Below, piece after piece: positions 1 through 13,600 of a stretch of 64,000 nt of DNA; position 1 is the first letter of the stretch, and each line of letters starts with the position of its first letter. Below the pieces are notes generated by a model that was not told the origin of the DNA, did no database searches, and saw only the letters and a list, made by a program, of their open reading frames with translations. The stretch spans positions 14,134,001 to 14,198,000 of the forward strand of contig JAILWY010000023.1 in NCBI GenBank assembly GCA_022113835.1, read 5' to 3'. A program made the position numbers and the translations under genes. This DNA comes from Atopsyche davidsoni (Eukaryota > Arthropoda > Insecta > Trichoptera > Hydrobiosidae).

Positions 1-2520
1 TTCTACTTCTGAGGAGAAGGATCCGAAGAAGAATAAGCAAAAATGAAATCGATGTACCAAGTTGCTTGTGTATAGTTGTTGACAAGAGTCTCTTGGTTAA
101 ACACTCAGCAGCGGTGATGTCACAACAGCATTGTGCATTTTTCACTCAGCTCTGTCGAGACGCTTATGTTCGCCCCCCGTCCCCCGAGACGCTTCCGGAA
201 AACGATTACCAGCCCCATTAATATTGCAGCCTCGTCTCGGCAACATTTGCTGTCGTCTGTCCCACCTTATCTCCGGCTGATCTGCTTGGATAGAACGAGA
301 CAATTGCAACGGAAATATACCTGACTGCTCCGCGAGGAAGGTAGTTATTTAAACTTACACGTCGACACTATTATTTATAGCGTATTTTAAGCCACAGCAA
401 GAGATAACCATAAGAAAAATTGTAAAACCATAAGCTATAATTAGGGCTTAAAAATTAAAAAAAAATCATTTGTAATAGATGAACCACACTATAAGTGAAA
501 AAATAAACAATAATTGTCTTCCCCAAGATTAAGCAGGGAGCTTTTATATTTTTTTATTCGAATTTTGCTTGATTTTTTTCTTAAAATATTGATCTTAAAA
601 ACTCTAGAATTTTTAAGATACATTGAATGACATAATTTGTATAAAACATAATTTAAAATGCATGCTAAAGTTCTCAATCTTTATAACCGACATTTAAATT
701 TGGATACTGTAACTCATTACAAATCGCAATTACTCAATCATGTAAAGTGTTCGTGTAACGTGTTTGAACAAGTTTAAAAATGGCAAGTCACGTCTTATTC
801 CTCAGTCTGGACACTCGAGTGCGAGAAGATTAGAAAATATAAAAAAACCTCGCCGATTTTCACAATCACTATATTGCTAGTGTAATAATTAATTTTTATA
901 CTAATTGAAAATTCACGAACACGTGTACTGTTTTTATTATTATAAAAGGTAATATTATAATTATTCACAGGTTCACATTCTTTATTTAGCTGAAAAAAAT
1001 TATATACATATATATGAAAATGTATAATTTTTACTTGTTAATGTCATTCATAACAATATAATAGAAACCAAAAAAAATATATCATATGCAATAGAGTTAT
1101 GAATCTTAGAGTATATAGTATTGAAAGCTTATTCAAGTATTTAAAAATGATTTTCAGAGGTTTTGACCTAGAAGTTTTAACTTTTTAATAATTTTAGTTG
1201 ATTGAGTACTCACAATATATTTTAAGCATAACCTAATGTCAACCACGCACACTGGTAACGAGGTTTACTCAGTTAATTAATTCATTTGTATAATTAATGT
1301 TACATGTTTTAAAATATGATATATTACATAACTTATGATGTCATTCAAAATTTAGGTTCTGTATTCATAATTATAAATTCTGAGGTTTTCCAAACATGGC
1401 ATCATGATAATCCATAATAGACCGGTTAATTAACAAATAGCTCATATGAATAGTAAAATGACTAGGAGATTACAAAAGTGATAGTTATCTTCTAGCCATT
1501 TGCCTATTTATATTTGTTACATCATTATAAATCACACAAATGATCTTCATCATTTAATTTCGTATCCTCACCTGTCATGGATTGAAATAGACGATGTTAT
1601 TTTTACATTGTCACTTTGGTTGATTTTTTTTTTAAACAAATTCTCAATAATTCAGAAACATTACGTTACTTGCTTTTATTTAAAAAATAGTTTATTGCTA
1701 TTTTCAAAGTTCACTTGGCAGATAAAAATTATTATTTATAATCTTTGTGTTGTTTGATTGATCTGACTTGAACTTCTCTGCGTTCAATATAATTTACAAT
1801 TTAATTATATACATCATATATATATATTCAGTTTTTTCAAATTACATATCAACCTTTTTTATTCGAGGCGTGGAAGTTTCGAAGGTATTTTTATATATAA
1901 ATGCTTATAGTAATATTTTATTTGTGTACATGTGCATAATATCAACACAAACATTTGGCAGGGTCAAAAACCCTTTATAACGAAGCTAATAAAGAAAACT
2001 ATATCTTTATATATCTCATTATCGTCTCATATTTATTAAGGTATTGTGCTGATTTTGGTACAGGTTTTGGGACCATATTTAGGGATTTAATTTCCTAAAG
2101 ATAATTTCAGTACCGGGACTGAAACATTGAAAATACAACGCCAAAGAAGTAAGATGATCTTATAACGATAACCGACAAAACCTAGGTCATATTGAAATGT
2201 TGAATATATATCTGAATTAGTAGTACAATAATATACATCCTTCTTTATTACATACGACAAATTTTATAATTAATTCATGATAATATTAAATAACTTGTAT
2301 AATACGAATGTCGAGTATTATCAATAAAAATCTGGTTTTAATATTAATTAAAGCAAAAAAACATAAAATGAAATATACCTGGCGCGCAGTTATGTCTGTT
2401 CTGACGCACGCAGAGGTTGAAAAAAAAAATTTAAACAGTGATCACAAATCTACATCGCGAAAATCACGTGTTTTTTTATATTTTAATTAGGGTACGGGAC
2501 GAATGAACGTCGGTTGTTTG
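1..2520. other. Gene-free AT-rich DNA
   Basis: No coding signal is convincing here: the open frames are short, low in complexity and have no recognisable domain. A patch near 130-330 is richer in GC than its surroundings, but I do not recognise it. A short stretch near 2,054-2,190 resembles one near 8,790-8,900 and is probably a dispersed repeat. Confidence 0.6.
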
Positions 2521-2539
2521 TTTTTAATACAATAAAAAT

Positions 2540-2773
2540 AATTCTTCCTGACGAAATGGAACCTCCATCTCGAATATCTTGGAATGCCTCATTGGCGAGT
2601 ATCAGCAAGTTTCCTCGATACACGAACTTAATATGTCACATTTGTAAGTGTGTAAGTAAGTAAATGTGTAAATGCATTAAAATTAATTGTGGAAATGCGT
2701 CTTTATCCATCATGGAGGTTTGTCAGGGTTGATGATGGCAATAGCCCGAGGGTTGCAGCGCTTTCTTCCCTCT
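2540..2773 (-). pseudogene. Decayed alanine aminotransferase relic (exon 5 and exon 6 remnants)
   Basis: Read on the minus strand, 2,705-2,773 gives EGRKRCNPRAIAIINPDKPP followed by a stop. It aligns with the [20 protein letters not shown] stretch of ALT exon 5 in the three intact copies. About 60 bp further along, 2,545-2,640 gives IKFVYRGNLLILANEAFQDI, which aligns with [20 protein letters not shown] of ALT exon 6. The two pieces are in the order, orientation and spacing of an ALT gene with a shrunken intron. The invariant Asp of ADEVY is Asn, the NPGNPTG motif is destroyed, and no other ALT exon was recognised nearby. Seen: the two alignments. Inferred: an old fourth member of the tandem array, about 12 kb downstream of copy A, now non-functional. 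Confidence 0.75.
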
Positions 2774-2779
2774 GAAAAT

Positions 2780-5700
2780 TTCATCCTACTCTACAATAAT
2801 ATTTACATTCGAAATCGTTTTGACCAAAAAAAATGGTTTTTAAAAACATACAACGATTAATTTAATTTTAAAATTTTACATAAAATAACATTACTTCAAT
2901 GGTCTGCTTATCGACGTTATTTTTATACTATTTTTTTTAGCCATAAAACGATCTTAGAAACACTCGTAAATAAAACAATAAATCAATGTGGCAGCACGAG
3001 TTACCTTGAATACACTGTTATTAAAAACTGGAATCTGAATTCAATAAAAGTCATGTCTAACGGTCATAATAAAACCGATAGTAAATTCGTGTTTATGTCG
3101 TCAATGTATGAGATTGTGTAATCACAAAAAAACAAAGCTTTGAAGAACAAAGTGTTTTTTCATTGGAAAAACACTTCGTTACAAACAAACAATATTTATT
3201 GCATAATATTAAATATCTAAAAATCTATGGAATAAAATAAATTCAATGCATGCAATCGACATGTTAAATTTTAGATTCGTATAAATATTTTAAACTAATT
3301 GATGCTTAGGGATTCCTTTTGGATGTTTTATATATTTATTTTCTATACGCTGAGAGACAGTAAAACTAATCTTTTATGCAATGCTAAGCTACTAAGCAGA
3401 ACTTGGCAAGTATCCAAGTCATTTATTCCTTAGCCTTTTGTTAAACTTCAAAGCGACTTCTAATTTTAGTCATCTTATAATACTCTTGGGACTGTCAACA
3501 TGCATCGCTATAAAACATATGATACACCAGGAACTCGCATATTATACTATTATGCAACGAAGACAAATCATAGATGTATTTATACTGTGGTTTTTTTTAA
3601 AGAAAACAAGATTAACAATTTCATAAATTCATAAATACCGCAAGGTCGCTCATTCATAAACTTTTTGTTTAAAATCTCATGAAAATACACAAGTAATTTT
3701 AACTAAAGCAGCCTTCATACGTTGTAACTCAATTGATAAGAGAATAGCAATTAGTCAATAGCGTCCCCTAATTTTTATGGGTTTTTTTAATAGTGTAGGC
3801 AGCATGACGGAAAATGTAATATGCATGTTGTGTTAAATGCCGAATTTGTAGTTTTTAAAATAACATAAAACAAAAATATTAAATTAACTATTCGATAGCT
3901 GTTTAGCAAGTGTGTCATGTGTAAATAAATTTATTTAGTTATGAACTAGCAGAATGGTTTTCTTTCTCTCTACTGCCATGTTTTTCCAAGAATCCGTGTG
4001 GTCGTAAGATTCTAATTAATATATTAAAAATTCGAAGCGGTCCTTTGAAGACTTTGATGACTTGTGACATATTTAATCCCGGAACGCATTAATCTCAACT
4101 AAAGCGAAACATTTCACAACGCTCAGTTAATCCTAGAAATTAGCCATTATAACAAAAGTATATAAAAATATCATTACAACGTGATTGAGACAAATAAGTC
4201 AAACTGATTACAAATGTTGTTTACTTAAACTAAGTTTCACGTTTTATTTTACTTGAACCAAAGAGTGTATTAATATTTTAAATAATTTTATTGGTTTGAT
4301 AATGCCAACGTGAAAGGTTGGAAGAAATCACCATTTTATATAAAATATTGAATTGGAAGTCCACCAAGTACAAAAAAGTATATTGTTGCTTTGGGGTTTT
4401 CTATGTGAAAAATAATACGTTTTTTTTTTTCGTTCAAGTAATTTTCGTTGAGAAGCAACTTGTAGCACTTGAAATAAAAACTGGGTAAAAAAATATCAAC
4501 GACAAAGGCAATAAAAGATATATTCGTTCCTTCGTTAAGATGCCTTAGAAGTGGTGACAAGCGTTCGTCTGCCAAGAATCCACAAACCTCTATCATAAAA
4601 TGACAGATTTAAGTTCTCAATTCCACTTAATAATTAAGGAAAACATACTTTTAAATACCACACATCCTAATAATAACATGCTTTTTTTGTAGGTCTATAA
4701 AAAACCGGTAATCATAAAAGAAATGTAAGATTATGTTTTTAAGTAAGTTAATGTTTTTTTGTAATTTGTTATTTCATATCAATGTTCAAAAATACATCGG
4801 ATGTATAAAATTTTCGTAAACAAACAAAATTATGGCCATTAATAGTTTTTAGTTTGTGATTCGACTTTTCTCTTTTGAAGGGGTTTACTTTCTGAGACGT
4901 TATCAGACATGAATTGGGTACCAGGTACAGAAATCTTTTTATGATCTACAATTACTTAGGTATTGTAAAAATAAGATTCACATCGGATTTTAAAATTAAT
5001 TAAAGTTCAACGCAGCATTTTTAAAATCAAGCAAAATTATAAGAAATTTCGATTCACAGGTTCTCTATTACAAAATACTGTCACAGGTCATTTCAAGATA
5101 AATTTGATTCTGAAAAACCCTACGTAAAACTAAACGTAAATTATAATAAAACTCATTTTTTATATCAATAGGTTTTTATGAAACAATAGAATATAATTTC
5201 ATGATTTGAAGATTTTTCTGAAATATTCTAGTTAGTCTGTCAGGATCCTAAATTCAGAAGAAGTTGCTTGGTTATTCCATGAAAAATAACAACAACTCGA
5301 CCGCCGCATGATGAAGCAGTTCATCAATCAATCACTCACGCGGGTTCGTATTAATGATGGCCGCAGTCGGATAATCGATTATTTTTCATAATTAATTGAG
5401 TCGATTGAACGAACTTATAGATGACATAATGAAGGGAGCGAATGTGATGGGGGGCTGTACAAATAAAATGCTCGATTAATCTATGTTTATAATACTATGC
5501 TCACTTCGGGACTTAATAATTGAGTTTGGGTTCATCTAATATTTTATCAGTTGCATAGTAATTTATTTTATAAAAACTTGTGAATTTAGTTTATTGAATA
5601 TCAGAATACAAATAAAATGATATTTTATTTATTTTGCTTCATTGATCATTAAACACCTAAGAGTGTTTTGTTTGGGTAAAAATCGGTTTGTTTTTTTAAG

Positions 5701-6590
5701 TCAATAAGGGCCATCACTAGCAGGTAGTAATTCAAGGTGTAAAAAACGTTAAAAAAATTGCCGTTAGACCACGGCCTGTGGACCCGAGCAGAGCAAATTA
5801 CCAGCTCGAGCCTCAAGCCATCTCTGCTGACCGCTTCATCATCAAACTCCAGATATTTCAAGGCCAATACTCCTCGTTTACTGAGGTCAACGGAACTTTC
5901 ATGTTCAATGCCACAAATCATGGCGATAGACTTAAAAATAAAACATTTATCAGATCTTAAACTTTAGTACCCGCCCAATGCAACAGTTGCACTGCTATAC
6001 CTGTAGAGTTAAGCAAAAACGGAATGCAATTAAGTCTGGAATATATCTACATTATTTACGCTGGTTTCACGCTTTGACGATTAAAATTTTTGCTTAGTGA
6101 CAGGGTTACGATGGTCGCAAGACGCCAGATTTAATAGGTAACCAGGAGGGCGAGCTTAATTACCACTTGCGTCTCGAATAAAATATTTATCACTTCATAT
6201 TAAATAAATAATATCTGATCCTAAATAATAAAAATGCTGGCAATTTTATTTGTTGAAATTTGCCCATTTTTACTGTAGGTTTTTTCTTAATTGGATAGAA
6301 ATAAAATGTTCCTATTTTTATTGAAACAAAAAAAAAATTTACGCATATATACTTTTTCTTTAGCGTCATAATTTTTTTATCTTTTGAGTAAAATGATTCA
6401 ACAGTTTTAATTGTCATTTCAATATTTAGTTATAACTTTTATTCATTTAAGTTTTAAAAAAATCATTTAATAATAACGTTAGAGGTCTATATATTGTTAA
6501 ACGAAAATAAAATTATTAACACTTTTTAATATTATACACAGTATTTTTGAAAAGTTATTACAGTGTCGTGAATTTATTACAAATTTTTAT
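2780..6590. other. Gene-free stretch with one unassigned GC-richer patch
   Basis: Mostly AT-rich sequence with no supported gene. Between 5,750 and 5,935 composition is more even and frames are open on both strands. I recognise no family, and no matching splice donor follows it on the plus strand. It may be an old exon or repeat fragment. Confidence 0.45.
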
Positions 6591-6830
6591 TTTATTGTAG
6601 CCTACAAAATAAAAACGAAAATTTTGGAAAAGTAGCGATTTATTTCTCAAAATAGTCTCCTTTTAGCTCGATACACTTGACCCAGCGATGCTCCAACTTC
6701 TTTAACCCATCTGAAAAATACGTTTTCTCGAGGTCTGCAAAGTAGGCCTCCGTGGCGGCAATGACCTCCTCATTCGACTTAAATTTCTATCCGGCGAGTG
6801 ACTTTTTTTAAAAACTTCAAACACACCGAT
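6590..6830 (-). mobile_element. Mariner-family transposase 3' remnant
   Basis: The minus strand over about 6,645-6,790 encodes a stretch including EAYFADLEKTYFSDGLKKLE and HRWVKCIELKGDYFE. This is the characteristic C-terminus of mariner-type DDE transposases, in which the last residues read as CIELKGDYVE or similar. It is followed by the AT-rich 3' end typical of such elements. The upstream catalytic part is missing and a stop interrupts the frame, so this is a dead fragment. Confidence 0.75.
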
Positions 6831-9390
6831 TCGGCTGAAATATTGACAGTAGCCGTCAACTAAAATGTACTACACGATAGTAAATTTCTCTTGCGATACT
6901 AGCACCATTGGGCGGTGAGGCTAATTACTTATCGGGCCGCCCTTTAATTTGATACTTTTGAATCGAGTGCTGCAAATTGTGAAGATATAATTTTCCACTA
7001 ACGCTAAAAAAAACTGAATGAAGTTCAAAACAGATTTATGTCACTGAAAAAAAGCATATTCAATTTATTTCTTCAAATTACTATGATTTTTAAGGTCCAA
7101 AATTCAATGTTTGTTTTAAAAGATGTGCCTTAATTAGAAATAAGTACTTATTAGTAAAGATTTTGTACGCTCGTAGTAACACGCTTATTTATCAACAAAC
7201 AGTTTATTGATACGTTTCAATCAAAACCAACGATTACTGATAACTGCAGTGGACTTAAATCACTGTTTAAGTTATAAGAGACCTTTGACTAACGGATGTG
7301 TCAATCAACTGTCAAGAAACTACTTGTTGGATTCATCGGTGTTTTAAACAACCGTTATTTTGTACATACAATTATATTTCAACACAAACCGTTTAAAATG
7401 ATCTGATCTCTAGTGTCCGTATTTTCTTTCTTTGCCAAGGTGAAGGTAACATGGTTTCATCAGAAATCGAGAAATCTCTAATCCGTACCTGTCTGTAAGA
7501 ATAGAAGACCGCAAGCGGGAGATGATAGAGCTGTGTCCGTATTTAAATGCATCCTGCCACGATTTATTTTAAAAGAAAGAAAAGCTGTACATCACTGAAA
7601 TCAGCCATTGTCTCAAATAATTGGTTTTTCATCGAGAATCTGAAAAGTGAGTTTTTTTATAGAATCGAACAATCTTTGTTTCTCTATATTCAAGATCTTT
7701 TGGTCTATCAATAACTATGCTAACAACTGGACCACAAAGCGGATAGCAGCGTAAGTAAAACTTCAACTCACACTGGAAATACCTTTGATTATAATTTAAC
7801 ATAGCCTCATAATATAATCACGGTATAACTGGATGTATTAAAATGGATCTTAATTATGCAAATTGTTATTATATATTTACGATAATAGTTTTGAAGATAA
7901 ACAAGCCGCTTTCATTGATTTTTAATTTAAACTATTTAGTTACGAGTCATTCAAAGTATACTTCATTACAAATTGGTCACGTTTACTACCGATTGGACTA
8001 TCAAAAATCTATTAATTTATTTACTTTTAAAGAGGCATTTCAAATATCTGTATATATTAAAAAACATATTTAAATATTTATTATATGTTGTTCTGAGAAA
8101 GTTTCCAAAAACGTCGATATATGTGCTGAATAACTCTCTACATCCTTACGCTCGTTTGTCGATTAAACATTTAAGAGAACATTGAAGTTTAGATATTATT
8201 TTAGAAAAGTTTGTAGACCGTAGATTATTGATATGAATAGAGGGCCGCAAAAGGTTCTAAGAGATAAGATGTCGTATTCTGTTTATAATCTACAAAAAAA
8301 AATAGGTTTTCACACACCGAAACTTCAATTATTTTAAGCCTGGGGACAATGTAGAGTTTTTACAATTTGCATAAATGAATTAAGTTAATTCAGTTATGCA
8401 TAAGGTCAGTGGCCGATTAAAGTTCAGCAAACATTAAAAAAATATAAATAAAATAATCATGAATACATAGAAAATTTCGATTTTTTTTATTATTGCATCA
8501 GTGAACTTTTTCTTCACCATTAAAGAGATGAAACATAATTATGAGCCAAAAAAAAATCCTGTACAGTGATGCTGCCAGAACAATGTCAAATTATGGTTAT
8601 AAAATATTAATGTCGACGGTACGTTTTTTTCTACTTCAATTTTCGGCTTGGCAGTAATGACTCTTCGTCCGTCTTAATACTCGCTCTAAGAATCAAAAGG
8701 GCCAGGCCAGCATTTCCCAACCTTTCAACAAGCCTGAACAATAATTTTGTGAATTCTTGGGTGCTAAAGACTCGTGTCTTTGGAGTTTCTGTCCTGGTAC
8801 TGAGCCATCTCCGGTAAAAGATGCTCCCAGTACCGGAACCGAAACGTTAAAAGACACAACTACTATGTAACAACGGCTGCCAAAACCTACAAACACATAT
8901 GGGCAAAAAAGCGTATTTAGTAGAACTGGAGCTTTTAATTAAGGTAGTAAGAGCTTTTCCGTTTTTGAAAGAAATCATCTTTCTGTGATGAACAAAAAAA
9001 AAACTGTTTGGTTTTATTTACTGTGGATTAATTGAATATTCAATGATCACATTTAAGTACAGCAATTTTCTATGATCATTTCCGATATGACAAAGTTTTG
9101 GGGCACATGAATATTGTGTCCTTGAGATGTGATCACCGCATATAAATGGCGCTATAAAAATTATCAAAGCTAATATCAGTATATAGTGTGTTTATCTCGG
9201 TTAAAATGTATACAGCCCACTATCATTCTCATATTCATAAAGATTTGTATTGACATAAGGTTAGTCAATACAAGATGTTTGACAAACCCTCCACTTTATA
9301 TCTTTTACACGTAATTCTTCTCAGTTCCTTGTTTATGTTGTGATTATGTTACGGAACATGTTTCCGGTAATTATGCGCCATGTATTATCT
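6830..9390. other. Gene-free AT-rich DNA
   Basis: No supported coding or RNA gene. A segment near 8,790-8,900 shares blocks such as CAGTACCGG..GAAAC with 2,085-2,190 and looks like a member of the same old dispersed repeat. Confidence 0.5.
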
Positions 9391-9395
9391 TCAAG

Positions 9396-9530
9396 CTGGT
9401 TGGCTTGTTGGCTCAGTGGTCGATCGAGAGGTCCCCGGTTCGATCTCCGCCTTGGCAGATCGGTTTGTTCAGAGACCATTTTTATTGACATGGCCTGTGT
9501 GAAATTAAACTGTTTTTTTCAAACAAATAA
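9396..9530 (+). repeat. tRNA-derived SINE-like element
   Basis: The sequence has an internal pol III promoter: a box-A-like TGGCTCAGTGGTCG near 9,411 and a box-B-like GGTTCGATC near 9,437. The spacing and flanks do not fit a foldable true tRNA, and a tail unrelated to tRNA follows. It differs from the SINE family at 11.2 and 35.3 kb, so it is probably a second SINE family or a fragment. Confidence 0.55.
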
Positions 9531-10053
9531 TAGATTAGGTTGATTGGAAGGTGGTTCAGGTATGGAGTTTGTACCGATTCGTGACCCATATTTTTCCTCG
9601 GCTTATCTACTGCAGTCTTTCACAAAACACTGATTCAATAAAATAATAATGTGACTTTATTTTAATACATGATAATATTATAAATATTTTATTAATGAAA
9701 TAATAACGACCCGATAATATTCGGTTTTTAAGTGCATAAGCTTATTATTTTTTTGTTTCATTTCAATTTGCAGTATCATATGAAATTGACAAAGGACAGG
9801 CGGTTTTATTGCTAAATATTTTTTCACTTTTTTGGTATTCTCAAACTGTGGTTCACTAGGTTATACTACATAAAATAGGTTTTTTTTAATCAGATAGAAT
9901 AGTTGGGATAATTCTCAGCTACATGAAAATAATATCAAAATGATAACAGCTTCAAAACATTAAATGTTTTTTGCTCTCCGTACTTAGTTTTTGTCATTCG
10001 AATAATAAATAAGTGTGCATAAAAATGATATTTTTCTTGCCAAAGGTAAATCT

Positions 10054-10137
10054 AAAAATTTTCCAAGTCCTATGCGTTCACAGGACTTGGAAATTTTTCA
10101 CAATCGTGTCTTGATTGTTATCAAGACATGATTGTGA
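10054..10137. repeat. Two adjacent 17-bp hairpins
   Basis: Arms 10,054-10,070 and 10,083-10,098 pair around AAGTCC/GGACTT with one bulged base. Directly next to them, arms 10,098-10,114 and 10,121-10,137 pair with a single mismatch and a 6-base loop. They lie about 510 bp upstream of the esterase start. Function is unknown; they could be foldback or MITE termini. Confidence 0.7.
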
Positions 10138-10649
10138 CGCGGTTAGGTCAGGTAGGGCACGGGAAACGCGATTTGAGAACCACTTGGTTTGCGAACCTTC
10201 AAAAGCTTGTGGCTCTTTGTTAAGCGGCAGAAAGAAAAAAAATATTGCGGCCATAGGACTGGCAACCGCTCACGTGCGAGAGGTACATCAATGGTGCAAG
10301 TATTTTTGAAGGGCGCGGACCGCAGAGCTCACAGCAGAGTGCTTTCCGTTCCCTTTTCCGGTGGTTTTCTGGGAATTTGCCAGACGTCAACGTAGCCACC
10401 TCTCAACTGCCGATTGCCTGGAATATTCTTTTGGTGGATGCGACCCTGTACAGCCGTGTTATACTGACTCGATTATGAGGTCTTAACCCAGGTTTCCAGT
10501 ACAATAACAACTGTGAAGTGTTGGCCGTGAGGCACTATTGTTGAATCAACATTTATAGAGTTTGGCGTGAAAAGCTACCATCAGTACCATAATTGAGTCA
10601 AAGACCACAAGAAGTGACTGGGTTTGAGAGTTGTTCAATTATTTTTATT
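10138..10649 (+). other. Upstream region of the carboxylesterase, less AT-rich
   Basis: About 500 bp of more balanced composition, ending at the esterase start. It probably holds the promoter and 5' UTR. No TATA box or initiator could be fixed with confidence. The short open frames here have no recognisable product. Confidence 0.4.
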
Positions 10650-13600
10650 ATGAAGAAAATGGTGAATCCCCATGTAACTGTTACTCAGGGGAAGCTGGAA
10701 GGAGTGGCCTCGGTGACTCCCAGTGGTAAAAAATATTACAGCTTCAAAGGAATCCCTTATGCAGAACCTCCTATCGGACCTCTGAGATTTAAGGTTGTAT
10801 TTTTAAATATACGTTAACTTACAAGTAACAATATATTTTCATAGTGAAATTATCGGTAAACTTACTATCAATATATTAAAGAAAGTGTTTAAAATTTTAT
10901 ATTTTAAAAACCACCATTACAACCGAAAATAATAAATTCTTTATTATTATTTCACCCAATATCATTGAAAAGGTGTTTTTGAGTGAAAAAATCTAATGCC
11001 CTAAGTTTGTGAATTGAAACAGCGTATTAATTTTTGAAGTGATATCGTTTGGTTTAAAAAAATAACCATGACAGTTTTATAATTATTTAATATTTAATTG
11101 GCATAATAAGTACGTTGTTTCACTTATAGGATATGATTGTTAAAAATTATTGCTAAGTACCAGTGATTCATTGGTATAATTGGTAATGCACCGGCCATGT
11201 AAGCCAGGGGATGTGGGTTCGAATCCCACACACAAATCACGATGATATTTTTCTGAGAGTTTCTTTAATCAATTTTCAATATTTGAAAAAATGTACTTAA
11301 TAATTATCAATTTATAAAATCCTTTACAATAATACCCTAAACTTGTTTTATGCCGGGTTTGACTGTTTTCTTTCCGATAAAAATTAAATGCAAGTGTATG
11401 TATAAAGCCCAGGTTTCGTTACCATTATTAAACTAATGAAATTCATCAGAATCGTTAACAAAATTGTTTATTTTTACTTTGCAATAAAACTATGCACTAT
11501 TTTAATTACGAAAAGGATAAGATAACATCTGAAGTTTTAAATAAGTTAAGTATAAAAGGGATCAAGTTTATTTTAAGTACTAAAAAGACTATCCCGTCCT
11601 TGGCAAGGATCATAATTTATAAACATCGTCGTATAATAAACTCTTAAAAAAACCTGCTTTTTTAATGATAACTAAATATATAAAGAACTAACCAGCATTC
11701 TATTTTTTATACACATAAATGCCTACTTTCACTTTGTTTCCAACACACGATACTTTTAAAATTTTATGTTATAATTTCTAAATCTATATCATCCACGTGT
11801 GCTCATTTAAAATTTGAATATAATAATTTATAGAAAAGATATGTTTTTTGGTGTTGATGTTGTTTAGCACAAAATCGGTTGCGAATAATAATAGCTTTAA
11901 ATTTTCACAAACTCATCTATTGTAAAAATGTGGTTGCATATAAAAATGTATACTTATATATGAAATTAAAAATAAATTTAGATGAATTTCATTCTAGCTT
12001 AGTGATGAGTAGCGCAGTAAGTTTTAACGTCTAAAACGGTTTGCAGTTGCTTAGAAAAATGACAATAATATTTTGAAATGTTTAAAAAAATTATATTAAA
12101 ATGATATGCCGCTTTTTATGTTCTTTTTAATGTTGTAACATACTGATTAACATATAAATATATTTTTTTATTATATAAATATAATTTTTTATTATAATTT
12201 TTAAATCAACAGATTATTAAACAAATATGGTTTCATAAATGATACGAAATTTTCAGTTGTTATTATGAGTTTTAGGCACTGTACATTATTTTTTGTATGA
12301 CTTTCTGACTTTTTATTTAATTTATTTTTTCTTTATTCCTGTAGCTTTGTCATTCATTACACACACACATTATGTATAATTAAACTTAAATTTATTCAAT
12401 TGATTTATCGAAAGGATTGAGAGAAAATCGCTGCATAGAGCTTGAACATATTATCATAAATACCACAGGCATAAAAAAATCACAAAGCAATTTTCTGAAA
12501 GTATCTCTCAAAGCAGAAATGTGAAGAGGTCTAAATTTAATAAAAGTCGCATATCTTCTTGCATTGTGCATACTAAATAATAGATATTTATTTTGTCTAT
12601 AGGATTCTCAACCAGCCAAAGAATGGCAAGGGGTAAGAGATGCCACAAAAGAAGGCAACGTGGCCAAACAGATGGAGATCTTTTCCAGAGAAATAACTGG
12701 TGATGAAGATTGCCTATTTGTCAATGTCCATACTCCTAGTTTACCAGAAGATCAGTTGAGATCTCTGCCTGTCATGGTGTATATTCATTCAGGCGCTTTT
12801 GTCTGTGGGTCGGGAAATCAAGAAGAAATGGGCCCAGAATATATAGTAGAAAAAGATGTTATCATGGTAACTATCAATTATAGACTCAATGTATTTGGGT
12901 TTCTCTGTCTTGATACTCCTCAGGCTCCTGGAAACATGGGCCTTAAAGATCAATGCTTAGCTCTGAAGTGGATCCAAGATAATATCAAACACTTCAACGG
13001 GTGTCCTGACAATGTGACCTTGTATGGAATCAGCGCTGGAGGTGCCTCTATCGAATGTCATATGCTGTCTCCGCTATCCAAAGGACTTTTCCATAAGGCT
13101 ATTATCATATCAGGATCAATTCTAAATCCTTGGGCACACACATATCAGATAACCAAACGAGCCTACAAGCTGGGTGAGCACCTCGGCGGAGCATTTACGA
13201 ATAAAGATGATTTATATAATTTTTTAATGACATCAACAGCTGATCAGCTTGTCGAGGGATCTTTTGAGGTGTTTGATTTTGAAGATACGAAAAATAATGC
13301 AGAACTATTTTCTTTCATACCTACCGTATGCTCAATTCCTGGTTATGAAAATTTTCTCGAAGAAGATTACTTAATAACTCTGAAATCAGGAAACTTTAAT
13401 AATGTACCGACGATAGCGGGCTACTGCAACAAGGAAGGCATCTTCATGCAGCACTTCTACAAAGATGTAATTGAAAATTTAAAGAATCAAGTTTTTATTG
13501 ATTATTTACCGCGTCGCTTTAATATTGACAGAGACAAATTCAACCATACATTAAAAGACGTGTATAAACCACGCGAAAGCGATTTGAATGATAACGACTA

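Noticed and set aside
4336..4596. 86-residue open frame on the minus strand
   Set aside because: No family recognised, low-complexity Lys/Ile/Phe composition, no splice context.
5649..5967. Overlapping open frames on both strands
   Set aside because: The patch is GC-richer, but neither frame shows a known domain or a usable donor site. Kept only as an unassigned patch.
11160..11240. Possible tRNA gene
   Set aside because: Box A and box B are present, but the 5' and 3' ends do not pair and the same sequence with its tail occurs elsewhere in the window, so it is a SINE.
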